NCBI GenBank assembly: GCA_013285685.1
Contig: JABDHD010000026.1
Span: 1 to 41,461, forward strand
Origin: Bacteroidota bacterium
GTDB lineage: Bacteria; Bacteroidota; Bacteroidia; Sphingobacteriales; Sphingobacteriaceae
Direction of reading: 5' to 3'
DNA length: 41,461 nucleotides
Part shown: positions 7,950-15,177 of the stretch, piece after piece
How positions within the stretch are numbered: the stretch's first letter is position 1
Layout of the letters: each line of letters begins with the position of its first letter
Notes under the pieces: model-generated
Told to the model about the DNA's origin: nothing
Database searches by the model: none
The model's input: the letters and a program-made list of their open reading frames with translations, nothing else
Program-made: the position numbers and the translations under genes

Positions 7950-8689
7950 AAACTACATCGGGACAAAAAATAAAAATCGGCGCTTTTACATTTGTGGGGC
8001 TGTTAGTGCTGGTGTTGGCTATTTTTTTTATCGGGAACAGGAAAAACCTTTTCAGCTCGACATTTACTATATACGGAACATTTAAGAATGTCAACGGCTT
8101 GCAGGTTGGAAACAATGTGCGCTTTGCAGGCATCAATGTAGGCGTTGTTGAAGCCATTAACATCGTGACAGACAGTTCGGCGCGTGTGGATATTACGTTG
8201 AACAACAGCGTTAGAAAATTTATTGAAAAAGACGCCAAATTAAGCATCGGGAGCGATGGATTAATGGGCGATAAGCTGGTGGTTATAGCGCCTGGGGGAA
8301 TAACCAGCCGGCAGGAAGTGCAGAACGGCGACCAACTGGCGGCGGTTAACCCGGTAGACGTTGACAAAATAATTGCTAAATTTACCACAGTGATTGATAA
8401 TGCTGCGGCGCTTACCGGCGGGTTATCAGATATTGTAGCAAAAGTCAATAGCGGCCACGGAAGCCTCGGCAAATTATTGAACAATGACGACCTGTCCAAA
8501 AACCTGAATGCGACCGTTAGGCAGGCGCAAACCACCATGAAAAATGTACATGCCACAACCACGACCTTAAACACGGATTTGAAAGCGGCACAAAGCAATT
8601 TCCTGTTAAAAGGGTTTTTTAACAAGAAGAAGAAAAAAGCGCAGCAGGATTCGATAAAAAAGGCACAGGGAACCACCCAAAAGCAATAG
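7946..8689 (+). CDS. mlaD: MlaD-family MCE domain protein
   Basis: A 247-residue membrane-anchored substrate-binding subunit of the lipid transporter. Residues 8-28 are a single N-terminal transmembrane helix ('GAFTFVGLLVLVLAIFFIG'), followed by the MCE domain (about 35-115: 'FKNVNGLQVGNNVRFAGINVGVVEAI', 'IGSDGLMGDKLVVIAPG') and a long helical region. The C-terminus is strongly basic ('FFNKKKKKAQQDSIKKAQ'). MCE proteins form a periplasmic ring that carries phospholipids. The start overlaps mlaF by 4 bp. The gene set lacks MlaB and MlaC equivalents nearby, as is usual in Bacteroidota. Confidence 0.92.
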   Translation: MKTTSGQKIKIGAFTFVGLLVLVLAIFFIGNRKNLFSSTFTIYGTFKNVNGLQVGNNVRFAGINVGVVEAINIVTDSSARVDITLNNSVRKFIEKDAKLSIGSDGLMGDKLVVIAPGGITSRQEVQNGDQLAAVNPVDVDKIIAKFTTVIDNAAALTGGLSDIVAKVNSGHGSLGKLLNNDDLSKNLNATVRQAQTTMKNVHATTTTLNTDLKAAQSNFLLKGFFNKKKKKAQQDSIKKAQGTTQKQ

Positions 8690-8821
8690 AAAGGCATCAG
8701 CAGAAAACCTGGCAAATGTTTTCCCCAAAACGCATTGTCAGATCGCCGAACAAACAAATTATAATGGGCACAGCAGCGGGAGTTGGATAAGATGGCCGCG
8801 TCGATAAACGCCGTTTTTAAT

Positions 8822-8856
8822 AAGCCCGACGGTCCCGACAGGGAGACGCCGGGCTT
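8822..8856. terminator. Possible hairpin terminator between convergent genes
   Basis: AAGCCCG at 8822-8828 pairs with CGGGCTT at 8850-8856, with additional pairing inside (GTCCC with GGGAG). It lies between the ends of mlaD (+) and the OmpA-family gene (-). The flanks have no long T tract, so termination is plausible but not proven. The rest of the 288-bp gap shows nothing else recognisable. Confidence 0.4.
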
Positions 8857-8977
8857 TCGGCAATAAATATTGTTTGGGCCGCTTAAGAAAAAAAACCGGC
8901 AAAATATTATATAGTCAGATCATCAGATGTGTTACTTAGTGTACTGACATAGGGCGCCGGACCACCCCGGCCACTGG

Positions 8978-10276
8978 TTATATCTTCACAAATTCTACCC
9001 TCCGGTTGTTGGCTTTGCCTTCCAGCGTGCTATTATCAGCAATAGGCTTTGTATCGCCAAATCCCTTTGAAGTTAGCCGGGATGCATCAATACCCATTAC
9101 AATAAGCTGCGCCTTTACAGCATCTGCGCGTTGCTGCGAGAGGGTTGTATTGCGCGCATCGGTACCGGTATTATCGGTATGGCCGTCAACTTCAAACTTA
9201 ATATCGGGGTTGTCTTTCATCACCCGCACTACCATATTAAGCGTGCCCATACTTTCGGGCCGTATAGTCGCTTTGTCTACATCGAAGTTTATCCCGTGGG
9301 TAACCAGCTTGGCATCAGTGAATTTTTGCCCCGTCATATAAAACTGTACGCCGTCCGCAACTTTAAAATTTTTGAATATTATAGGTTTGTCCTGGCCGCC
9401 TATCCCTTCTATTTCCAGGTTGGCAGGTACAATCCCCACCTGGGGTATAAGAAGCACCCGGTATTTATCTACGTATACCTTTACCTGATTGTTTTTAAAT
9501 GCCACCGCGACATGATGCCATTTGTGCGTGAAGTTATTGCCGCCGATATCAGCGGGCAGGGCTGCGCTAAAGTCGCTTACCCCGCTAAATTCCGCACTGC
9601 CGGTTTTTATAGTTACAGTGAAGGATTTGCTCCCGCTCGCGTCGTGAAAAGCGAGTATGGCGGGGTACCCCTCGCTACCATAGTCATCATATTCAACTGA
9701 AAAACTGCCGGTGAGATAGGAACTATTTTTCATAAGCGGCGATACATGGACATAATTGCCATCGGTCAGAAAAAAAGCCTTATCCGGCCCAACCATGTTG
9801 AGGATAGCCTGACCTCCTTTAAGGTTCCAGTGAGTGGGAAATTCGCCACTTTGGTCGTCAGTAAACTCATCCTCAAATAGTACATTATTGCCGGGCACGA
9901 AATCGTAGTTTTGATAGGAGGCCAAACTTGCCCCTGTTGATGTTCCGCCTGCAGGCTGGGCATTAGCGGATGCCGGTGCGGACTCTTGCGGATTTGTTGC
10001 CTGGGGCTGGGCGCCGTTGGGGTTAGCCTGCTGCTGTTGCGGCATCATCTGTAGCGAATCGGCATGGGTCATCTTCTTTTTCTTTTTGAAAAGACCCTTT
10101 ACACCATTGGCTACATTGTTCAATCCATTGTTTACCGAATTGTTGACGTTGTTGTTGGCCTGGTTAGACGCATCGGTTGTTACCACCGTACCCGGATTGT
10201 TCACCTGGCCGTTGCTTTTAGCTGCCGAGAGCAAAAAAAATAGCAAGGGAGTGGTAAAAAGAAAAAATTTTTTCAT
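8978..10276 (-). CDS. OmpA-family protein with LamG-like domain
   Basis: A 432-residue envelope protein. A signal peptide (residues 1-23, 'FLFTTPLLFFLLSAAKSNG') is followed by an Asn-rich stretch, a lysine run ('LFKKKKKMTHADSL') and a Gln/Pro/Ala-rich linker to about residue 115. The middle part (about 130-305, 'NVLFEDEFTDDQSGEFPTHW' to 'IIFKNFKVADG') looks like a concanavalin/LamG-type jelly roll. The C-terminal 110 residues are an OmpA peptidoglycan-binding domain ('GINFDVDKATIRPES', 'VDGHTDNTG', 'LSQQRADAVKAQL', 'NNRRVEFVKI'). It probably anchors the outer membrane or a surface structure to peptidoglycan. It lies downstream of the two-component genes on the same strand, separated by a repeat element. 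Confidence 0.9.
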   Translation of the reverse strand: MKKFFLFTTPLLFFLLSAAKSNGQVNNPGTVVTTDASNQANNNVNNSVNNGLNNVANGVKGLFKKKKKMTHADSLQMMPQQQQANPNGAQPQATNPQESAPASANAQPAGGTSTGASLASYQNYDFVPGNNVLFEDEFTDDQSGEFPTHWNLKGGQAILNMVGPDKAFFLTDGNYVHVSPLMKNSSYLTGSFSVEYDDYGSEGYPAILAFHDASGSKSFTVTIKTGSAEFSGVSDFSAALPADIGGNNFTHKWHHVAVAFKNNQVKVYVDKYRVLLIPQVGIVPANLEIEGIGGQDKPIIFKNFKVADGVQFYMTGQKFTDAKLVTHGINFDVDKATIRPESMGTLNMVVRVMKDNPDIKFEVDGHTDNTGTDARNTTLSQQRADAVKAQLIVMGIDASRLTSKGFGDTKPIADNSTLEGKANNRRVEFVKI

Positions 10277-10374
10277 GGCTAAAATGTTTTTTAATAAAGT
10301 GACGAATAATACCGATAGCGTTCAATGGGACATTTATCCCATATTATTAATCACTTATGCAGTAGTAAAAAGGG

Positions 10375-10507
10375 TGTTTGAAAATGGAAACACGTTGCAC
10401 TTGCCCTTTTCCGCTGCAGGCAAAGAGCGGGTCGACCATCCGTCTAAAGGGGGATCGACATCCCTCTCTTCGGCAAGCGGGAAAGAGGGCTGGGAATGTT
10501 TCGAACA
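10375..10507. repeat. Inverted-repeat element A (MITE-like, short copy)
   Basis: About 133 bp bounded by TGTTTGAAAATG on the left and the complement of TGTTCGAAACATT on the right. Inside are CCGCTGCAGGCAAAGAGCGG, TCTAAAGGGGGATCGACATC and AAGCGGGAAAGAGGG, which match the larger element at 29706-29960 in the same order. No reading frame or transposase is present. It lies between the response regulator gene and the OmpA-family gene. Confidence 0.65.
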
Positions 10508-10528
10508 AACAGGAGAAAAAACCGAAAG

Positions 10529-11164
10529 CTATTTGCCCTTATTGCCGTGGAGTACCTTTGCAACGGCTTGCGATTTAGAATGCACGTGCAGCTTTTCGTA
10601 AATGTTGGAGATATGTTTACGGATGGTATGCACGCTGAGGTAATACTTATCGGCTATTTTTTTGTAGCTAAGGCCATCTACCAGCGCAAAAAGGATCTCT
10701 TTTTCGCGGGTGGTCAGTTGGTAGTCTTCTTCTTTCAGCGGCGGCCCGGCCTGGAAAAACTGTATCACCCGGCGCGCTACAGAGGGGCTCATCGGCGAGC
10801 CGCCCTGGTTAAGGTCGCGGATAGCGTCGATGATCTCCTGCGGGCGGCTTTTTTTGAGGAGGTAGCCTGAAGCGCCCTCCCGGATAGCTTCAAATATCTT
10901 GTCGTCATCGTCAAATACGGTGAACATCAGGATTTGCATATTATCAAAATTGCTCTTTAGCGTCCGTACGCCCTCAATGCCCGAAATGTCGGGCAGGCCG
11001 ATGTCCATGATAACAATATCCGGCTTTGCTTTTTGGAAAGTGCTGACTACGTTGAGCAGATTTTTGATAGATGCCACACAGCGGATGTCGTCAGTTTGCG
11101 CAAAAAGCTGCTCCATGCTTTTCGCAAGCACCTGGTTATCTTCAACGATGGCTACCCTGATCAT
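10529..11164 (-). CDS. NarL/LuxR-type response regulator
   Basis: 211 residues. The N-terminal receiver domain (1-120) has the acidic pair near 'VEDNQ', the phosphoacceptor Asp in 'IVIMDIGLPDISG' and Lys in 'LLKKSRPQE'. The C-terminal LuxR helix-turn-helix has 'LTTREKEILFALVDGLSYKKIADKYYLSVHTIRKHISNI', broken here by its turn at 'GLSYKKIA'. It should be phosphorylated by the kinase encoded immediately upstream (45-bp gap, same strand). Target genes are unknown; nearby OmpA-family and mla genes are candidates only by position. Confidence 0.93.
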   Translation of the reverse strand: MIRVAIVEDNQVLAKSMEQLFAQTDDIRCVASIKNLLNVVSTFQKAKPDIVIMDIGLPDISGIEGVRTLKSNFDNMQILMFTVFDDDDKIFEAIREGASGYLLKKSRPQEIIDAIRDLNQGGSPMSPSVARRVIQFFQAGPPLKEEDYQLTTREKEILFALVDGLSYKKIADKYYLSVHTIRKHISNIYEKLHVHSKSQAVAKVLHGNKGK

Positions 11165-11209
11165 ATTTTCTAAATCTCCTCAATAATTCCCGTCTGTTCA
11201 ATAACACAT

Positions 11210-14098
11210 TTATTCTATTTGTACGGCCAGGCTCACCCTTGTTCCTTTGCCCGGTGATGAGGCGATGCAAAGCTTTCCGCACATGGCTTCCGCCCGTTTT
11301 TGCATGTTCATTAAGCCATTTCCGGATGAAAGCTGATTCGTATCGAAGCCTTTGCCGTCGTCAGCCACCTCGATTTTCAATAATCCCCCGGTATATTCCG
11401 CAAGTATGCAAACGGTTGTACATCCTGAGTATTTGATCAGGTTGTTAATCGCCTCCTTCAGTACCAGGTAAATATGCTGCCGGCGCTGCATATCCAGTTT
11501 CATCTCTTTTAGCTTATCCGGCACACGAAACTCATAATCGATATCCCGGGCTTCAAGGATGGTTGATGCGAACTGCTGTATCCGGCTAAAGAGGTTTCCC
11601 ACCGTGTCGTTTTGCGTGCTGATGCTCCATACGATGTCGTCCATTTTTTCCATCAGCAAATGGCTTCGTTCATTAATTTCTCCAAGAATGCTTTTTGATT
11701 TTTGTTCTTTTTCCCGCGCCGCGACTTCGCTTAAAATAGAGATGGAGCTTAATGTCGACCCGATATCATCATGCAGGTCGGTTGATATTTTGTTTCGGAG
11801 CAGCTCAAGGGCCAGGGCCTTGCTTAATTTATAGCGGTAAGCGGTATAAGCCACAAATACCATTAATGCGGTCATCAATAGTATAAACCACCAGGATAGC
11901 CAAAACGGCGGCTTAATGGTGAAGTGGAAAACTGCCGGACGCCGGCTCCATACGCCGTCTTCATTCATGGCCGCAACTTTAAAGGTATAATAGCCAGGTT
12001 TCAGGTCAAATGCCACATCGTTATGGCTTGTTAACGGGCTCCAACCATTATCCTGGCCGGTTAGCATGTAGTGATACGAGAGTTTTTCAGGATTTTTTAA
12101 ACTGATGCCGGCGAATTCAAATGAAATGAAATGCTGATCGTACGGCAATTCAATCTCGCCCGCATCCATGGTGTAGGGTGCGATAGAGAAGCCTTTGCGG
12201 CCCTGGATATCGATTTTAGTAAGGTAAACGGGCGGCGGGACGGTATCCTTGTGCAGGCTGGCGGGCATCCATTTTAATATGCCCTCATTTGTGCCGATAA
12301 AAAACTGGTTGCCGTCTTTTATGATGCGGTTCGTCTCGCGGTTGATATTGTCATCGTCTATTTTGACATGGGTTACTACTGGCTTTCTGTAGCCACCAGT
12401 TACAATATTGATACCGTTGTTAGTGGCCAGGTACATGATATTAGCATCGAAGACAATGTCTCTAATCCAGTTGGCATTTAATCCGTTTTGTGTGCCGATG
12501 TGTGCAACAGGTTTTTTTGCGCCGGGGGAAAAGACGTATACGCCGCTGGTCCGGGTTCCAAAAAGGATGTTTCCTTTATTGTCGCTTGCGCAGCACCTGA
12601 TCCGCAGATCCGGATAACCGGTTGTTGCACTAAACTCGTCGGTGATACGCAAACTATCGCCCCGCAGGACGTAGCGAATGATACCCTTATCACGAAATCC
12701 AACCCAAACCTGATCATTGTTAGCGTATATTGCCGTGATCATTTCGGGGACCGGCGCCGGCAGCCTTAGTTGCTTAAGACCGTTGGCCTGGTATTTCCAA
12801 ACCTCTCCGGTAACACCTCCAAACCATAGGCTGCCGCTGGCGCTCTCGCAAAAGGCGGTAGCCTGAATATCAAGATATTTTGTAATTTTATTTTGATCGA
12901 TCTTTAAGACACCAGCCACCGTTCCGGCAAGGCAAGGTCCATTCGCGGGCCGGGTGATCCAGGAAACATAGCCAATAGACGATGATCCGACAGTAGAGAA
13001 AAAAAGATACCGGTTCTCTTTCTGCCGCGCTAAACCGTTGATGGAACCGGCCCATAGCTTGTTTTGATCGCCCACGAACAGTGCAGTAATGGGGTCGTTG
13101 TGCCCGCCGCTTATAATTTTGTTAAAAGTGTAATATTCATCGGCAAGTGTGCTTAGTCCCTTGCGGTTGGCAAACCAAACAATGCCTTCATCATCTGAAT
13201 ATATTTGCTGAACATTTTCGGGCAAACCGTTTGATCTGCTGTACGAAGTTAGCTTTCCGCTTTTTATTCTATAGACGGTATCGGCAATATCCCAAAACGA
13301 TCCGTTGCTTCCTATGATCCATACTTCGCCGTTTTTGTCGGCGCTTATCTCTGTTAAGTCTTTGCCCGGTAAGTAAACCGAGGGTTTGGCTAAAAAAGAA
13401 GTATTGGTATGGTAGGGGAAGCTTAAGACGCCCCTGGTTGAAACAGCCCACAAAAGATTTTTTGCCGCGGCGACCCGCTTGATAAAGGCGCCCGGCAAAA
13501 AGTGTTTACTCATTACCAGCTTTTCTTTATGATACCTGAGCAGAAAGATGCCATCATCAGTGCCCAATACCGTTGTCGTATCGGGCATTTGCGTTACGCC
13601 ATTGACGCTACCTTTAACGAAAATATGTTCCGACTCAAGCGGAAAAAACCTGCCCCCATCAAAAATATACGTCCGGTTTTGAGTTACGACAAGATATTTG
13701 CCGGGGGAAAGCTGCGTCATCCCGGTAATGGAATTCGTGGTAGCGTCTTTTAGCGCAGGGTCGACCATGTAATTGGTGAAGCGGCCGTTTTCGTATTTAA
13801 AAATGCCGTTAAAGAAAGTGAGTATCCAGATGGTGCCCTTAAAGTCTTTGTAAAAGCCGGTCACGTATAACTGGCCGACAGTCGCTTTTATTTGCGGCCT
13901 GTAAAACCGGGCCCCGTCAAACCAGTAGATGCCAAAGTCGGTGCCAACCCACAGCAATCCGCGGTTATCCCTGATCACCGCCTGCACATTATTTTCGCTC
14001 AATCCATCCTTTATGCCATAATTTTTAAAAGGCATCATCTGCGCATCAGCGCGGAGGCAAAATAAAAGGGCAAGGGCTAAAAAAACCGGGCGGAACAT
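11210..14098 (-). CDS. Beta-propeller sensor histidine kinase (HisKA_3 type)
   Basis: A 962-residue membrane sensor. The signal peptide (1-19) is followed by a large periplasmic region made of two-component propeller repeats (for example 'YGIKDGLSENNVQAVIRD' and 'LLWVGTDFGIYWFDGARF'), a Y_Y_Y domain (about 640-725, 'SYHYMLTGQDNGWSPL', 'YYTFKVAAMNEDGVW'), a transmembrane helix ('WWFILLMTALMVFVAYTAY', about 735-755) and a cytoplasmic kinase. The phosphorylated His is in 'STDLHDDIGSTLSSIS', and the ATPase motifs are 'LKEAINNLIKYSG' and 'VADDGKGFD...GNGLMNM'. Unlike SusR-type hybrids it has no fused receiver; the NarL-type regulator is a separate gene just downstream. Such sensors often detect glycans or other extracellular ligands; the ligand is unknown here. 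Confidence 0.93.
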   Translation of the reverse strand: MFRPVFLALALLFCLRADAQMMPFKNYGIKDGLSENNVQAVIRDNRGLLWVGTDFGIYWFDGARFYRPQIKATVGQLYVTGFYKDFKGTIWILTFFNGIFKYENGRFTNYMVDPALKDATTNSITGMTQLSPGKYLVVTQNRTYIFDGGRFFPLESEHIFVKGSVNGVTQMPDTTTVLGTDDGIFLLRYHKEKLVMSKHFLPGAFIKRVAAAKNLLWAVSTRGVLSFPYHTNTSFLAKPSVYLPGKDLTEISADKNGEVWIIGSNGSFWDIADTVYRIKSGKLTSYSRSNGLPENVQQIYSDDEGIVWFANRKGLSTLADEYYTFNKIISGGHNDPITALFVGDQNKLWAGSINGLARQKENRYLFFSTVGSSSIGYVSWITRPANGPCLAGTVAGVLKIDQNKITKYLDIQATAFCESASGSLWFGGVTGEVWKYQANGLKQLRLPAPVPEMITAIYANNDQVWVGFRDKGIIRYVLRGDSLRITDEFSATTGYPDLRIRCCASDNKGNILFGTRTSGVYVFSPGAKKPVAHIGTQNGLNANWIRDIVFDANIMYLATNNGINIVTGGYRKPVVTHVKIDDDNINRETNRIIKDGNQFFIGTNEGILKWMPASLHKDTVPPPVYLTKIDIQGRKGFSIAPYTMDAGEIELPYDQHFISFEFAGISLKNPEKLSYHYMLTGQDNGWSPLTSHNDVAFDLKPGYYTFKVAAMNEDGVWSRRPAVFHFTIKPPFWLSWWFILLMTALMVFVAYTAYRYKLSKALALELLRNKISTDLHDDIGSTLSSISILSEVAAREKEQKSKSILGEINERSHLLMEKMDDIVWSISTQNDTVGNLFSRIQQFASTILEARDIDYEFRVPDKLKEMKLDMQRRQHIYLVLKEAINNLIKYSGCTTVCILAEYTGGLLKIEVADDGKGFDTNQLSSGNGLMNMQKRAEAMCGKLCIASSPGKGTRVSLAVQIE

Positions 14099-14221
14099 GC
14101 ATATAAATATAGGGATTTACAGAACAGTATTTTATAGCTGAGATACTGCGGGAAGCCAGGCACTGGTCAGGGCAGAAGCATTAAAATAGCTTTAGGCTTA
14201 TTTGCCATGTAAAGCTTAGAT

Positions 14222-14315
14222 TTTTAACCAAGGGCGCAAAGATTTCGCAAAGAGCACAAAGCTAAGCACTTTGCCACCTTCGCGGTTTTCTCTTTGAGCC
14301 CTTTGCAGTTAAGAT
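14222..14315. repeat. AACCACAAAG-type inverted repeat, copy 2
   Basis: Left arm TTTTTAACCAAGGGCGCAAAG and right arm CCCTTTGCAGTTAAGATT pair imperfectly, with repeats of GCAAAGA and CACAAAG inside. It is related to the elements at 7029-7127 and 23817-23930. It occupies the 300-bp gap between the toxin gene and the start of the histidine kinase gene. Apart from this element I see only A/T-rich sequence there. Confidence 0.65.
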
Positions 14316-14398
14316 TACACATCATAAAAGTAAAAGGTAATTTTATTCAGGATAATTCTATCAAAATAATTTTTAATGCGTTTGCCATGAGGCACTGG

Positions 14399-14722
14399 TT
14401 AAGTTAGTAGTGTTTGAATTACATTTACTACCTGCGCTTTAATAGTATTATCAACCTCTCCGAGCTTTCGGTCAATCATGTTTTTTTCAATTGAAGCCAT
14501 TTTGTGCACTCTTATTACCGATGGGAGCTGCAAACCGTTTTGGCTCCAGGTCTTTAATTCAATATCATAAAGAGAGTAATATAACTTACTCGTAATTCGG
14601 CACATGATAACGTCGCCGTCATTGGTGTCCTTAATAATTAGCGCGGGACGTTTTTTAAAACCAATATTGCTTGTGAAAGGAAATTTTACGAGTACAATAT
14701 CACCTAATTTGTAGTTTGCCAT
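14399..14722 (-). CDS. MazF/PemK-family toxin
   Basis: 107 residues with the classic MazF/PemK opening 'GDIVLVKFPFT' and 'KKRPALIIKD', then 'VIMCRITS' and a C-terminal helix. Proteins of this fold are sequence-specific mRNA endoribonucleases that stop growth when freed from their antitoxin. The gene begins 2 bp after the stop codon of the small upstream gene, the standard antitoxin-then-toxin layout. The length is normal and no frame damage is seen, so it looks intact. Cleavage specificity cannot be read from sequence. Confidence 0.87.
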   Translation of the reverse strand: MANYKLGDIVLVKFPFTSNIGFKKRPALIIKDTNDGDVIMCRITSKLYYSLYDIELKTWSQNGLQLPSVIRVHKMASIEKNMIDRKLGEVDNTIKAQVVNVIQTLLT

Positions 14723-14724
14723 AG

Positions 14725-14943
14725 CTACAGTTTATCATAAACCGAATCCGTTTCATCATAACCTTTCAGAAACTGGGCGCTTGCCATATTTTTGAATTCA
14801 GCTTCTTCGTTTGTTTCAAATTCATCAATCAATACAATAACGCGTACATGCTTGTCTTTTGATAAAGACAACTCTAACTGAAAATTTTCAGGGATCTTAA
14901 TAGTGTTATCTGATAATTCCGATTCAAACTCAACTGCTTTCAT
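14725..14943 (-). CDS. Putative antitoxin partner of the MazF/PemK toxin
   Basis: 72 residues, acidic. It begins with a short beta-rich segment ('VEFESELSDNTIKIPENF') that resembles the start of small antitoxins of the DUF2281 kind, then 'VRVIVLIDEFE' and an acidic C-terminal tail ending 'GYDETDSVYDKL', which would be the part that wraps the toxin. It is not clearly MazE, PemI or RHH type by eye. The assignment rests mainly on its position 2 bp before the toxin gene, its size and its charge. Confidence 0.65.
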   Translation of the reverse strand: MKAVEFESELSDNTIKIPENFQLELSLSKDKHVRVIVLIDEFETNEEAEFKNMASAQFLKGYDETDSVYDKL

Positions 14944-14961
14944 ATCCGTTTGTACTTATTA

Positions 14962-14992
14962 CAAATTTACCTTTATATATTTAGGTATGCAA
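14962..14992 (-). promoter_or_regulatory. Bacteroidota-type promoter of the toxin-antitoxin pair
   Basis: On the minus strand, TTG (14990-14992) is followed after 20 bases by TAAATTTG (14962-14969), an exact match to the Bacteroidota -7 consensus TAnnTTTG with normal spacing. Transcription would start about a dozen bases before the antitoxin ATG at 14943. Confidence 0.6.
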
Positions 14993-15051
14993 GTGTGATG
15001 AGTAAGCGCGCGTCACTTCTTTTTGGGATCGATCGCAAATTATCCGTGAGT

Positions 15052-15089
15052 GGCGAGATCTCGCCTATAGCGTAGTAGCCGATAGGCGA
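15052..15089. repeat. Overlapping palindromes downstream of the oxidase gene
   Basis: GGCGAGATCTCGCC (15052-15065) is a perfect 14-bp palindrome. TCGCCTAT (15061-15068) also pairs with ATAGGCGA (15082-15089), so two mutually exclusive hairpins are possible. It looks REP-like. It lies between the oxidase terminator and the toxin-antitoxin promoter. Confidence 0.55.
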
Positions 15090-15116
15090 AGACGTAAACA
15101 GCGGGGAATGCGGTAT

Positions 15117-15150
15117 AAAAAAGCCGCCCCATGGAATAATTCGGGACGGC
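15117..15150 (-). terminator. Rho-independent terminator of the oxidase gene
   Basis: Read on the minus strand, GCCGTCCC pairs with GGGGCGGC (one G-T pair) around a 12-base loop and is followed directly by TTTTTT. It begins about 28 bp after the oxidase stop codon. Confidence 0.8.
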
Positions 15151-15177
15151 CGGTCAGCTATTGTAGTTTTTGTTTTT

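Noticed and set aside
7933..8757. 274-residue frame on the minus strand over mlaD
   Set aside because: It is a shadow of the clearly conserved MlaD gene; its composition (Phe/Cys-rich) is typical of antisense frames.
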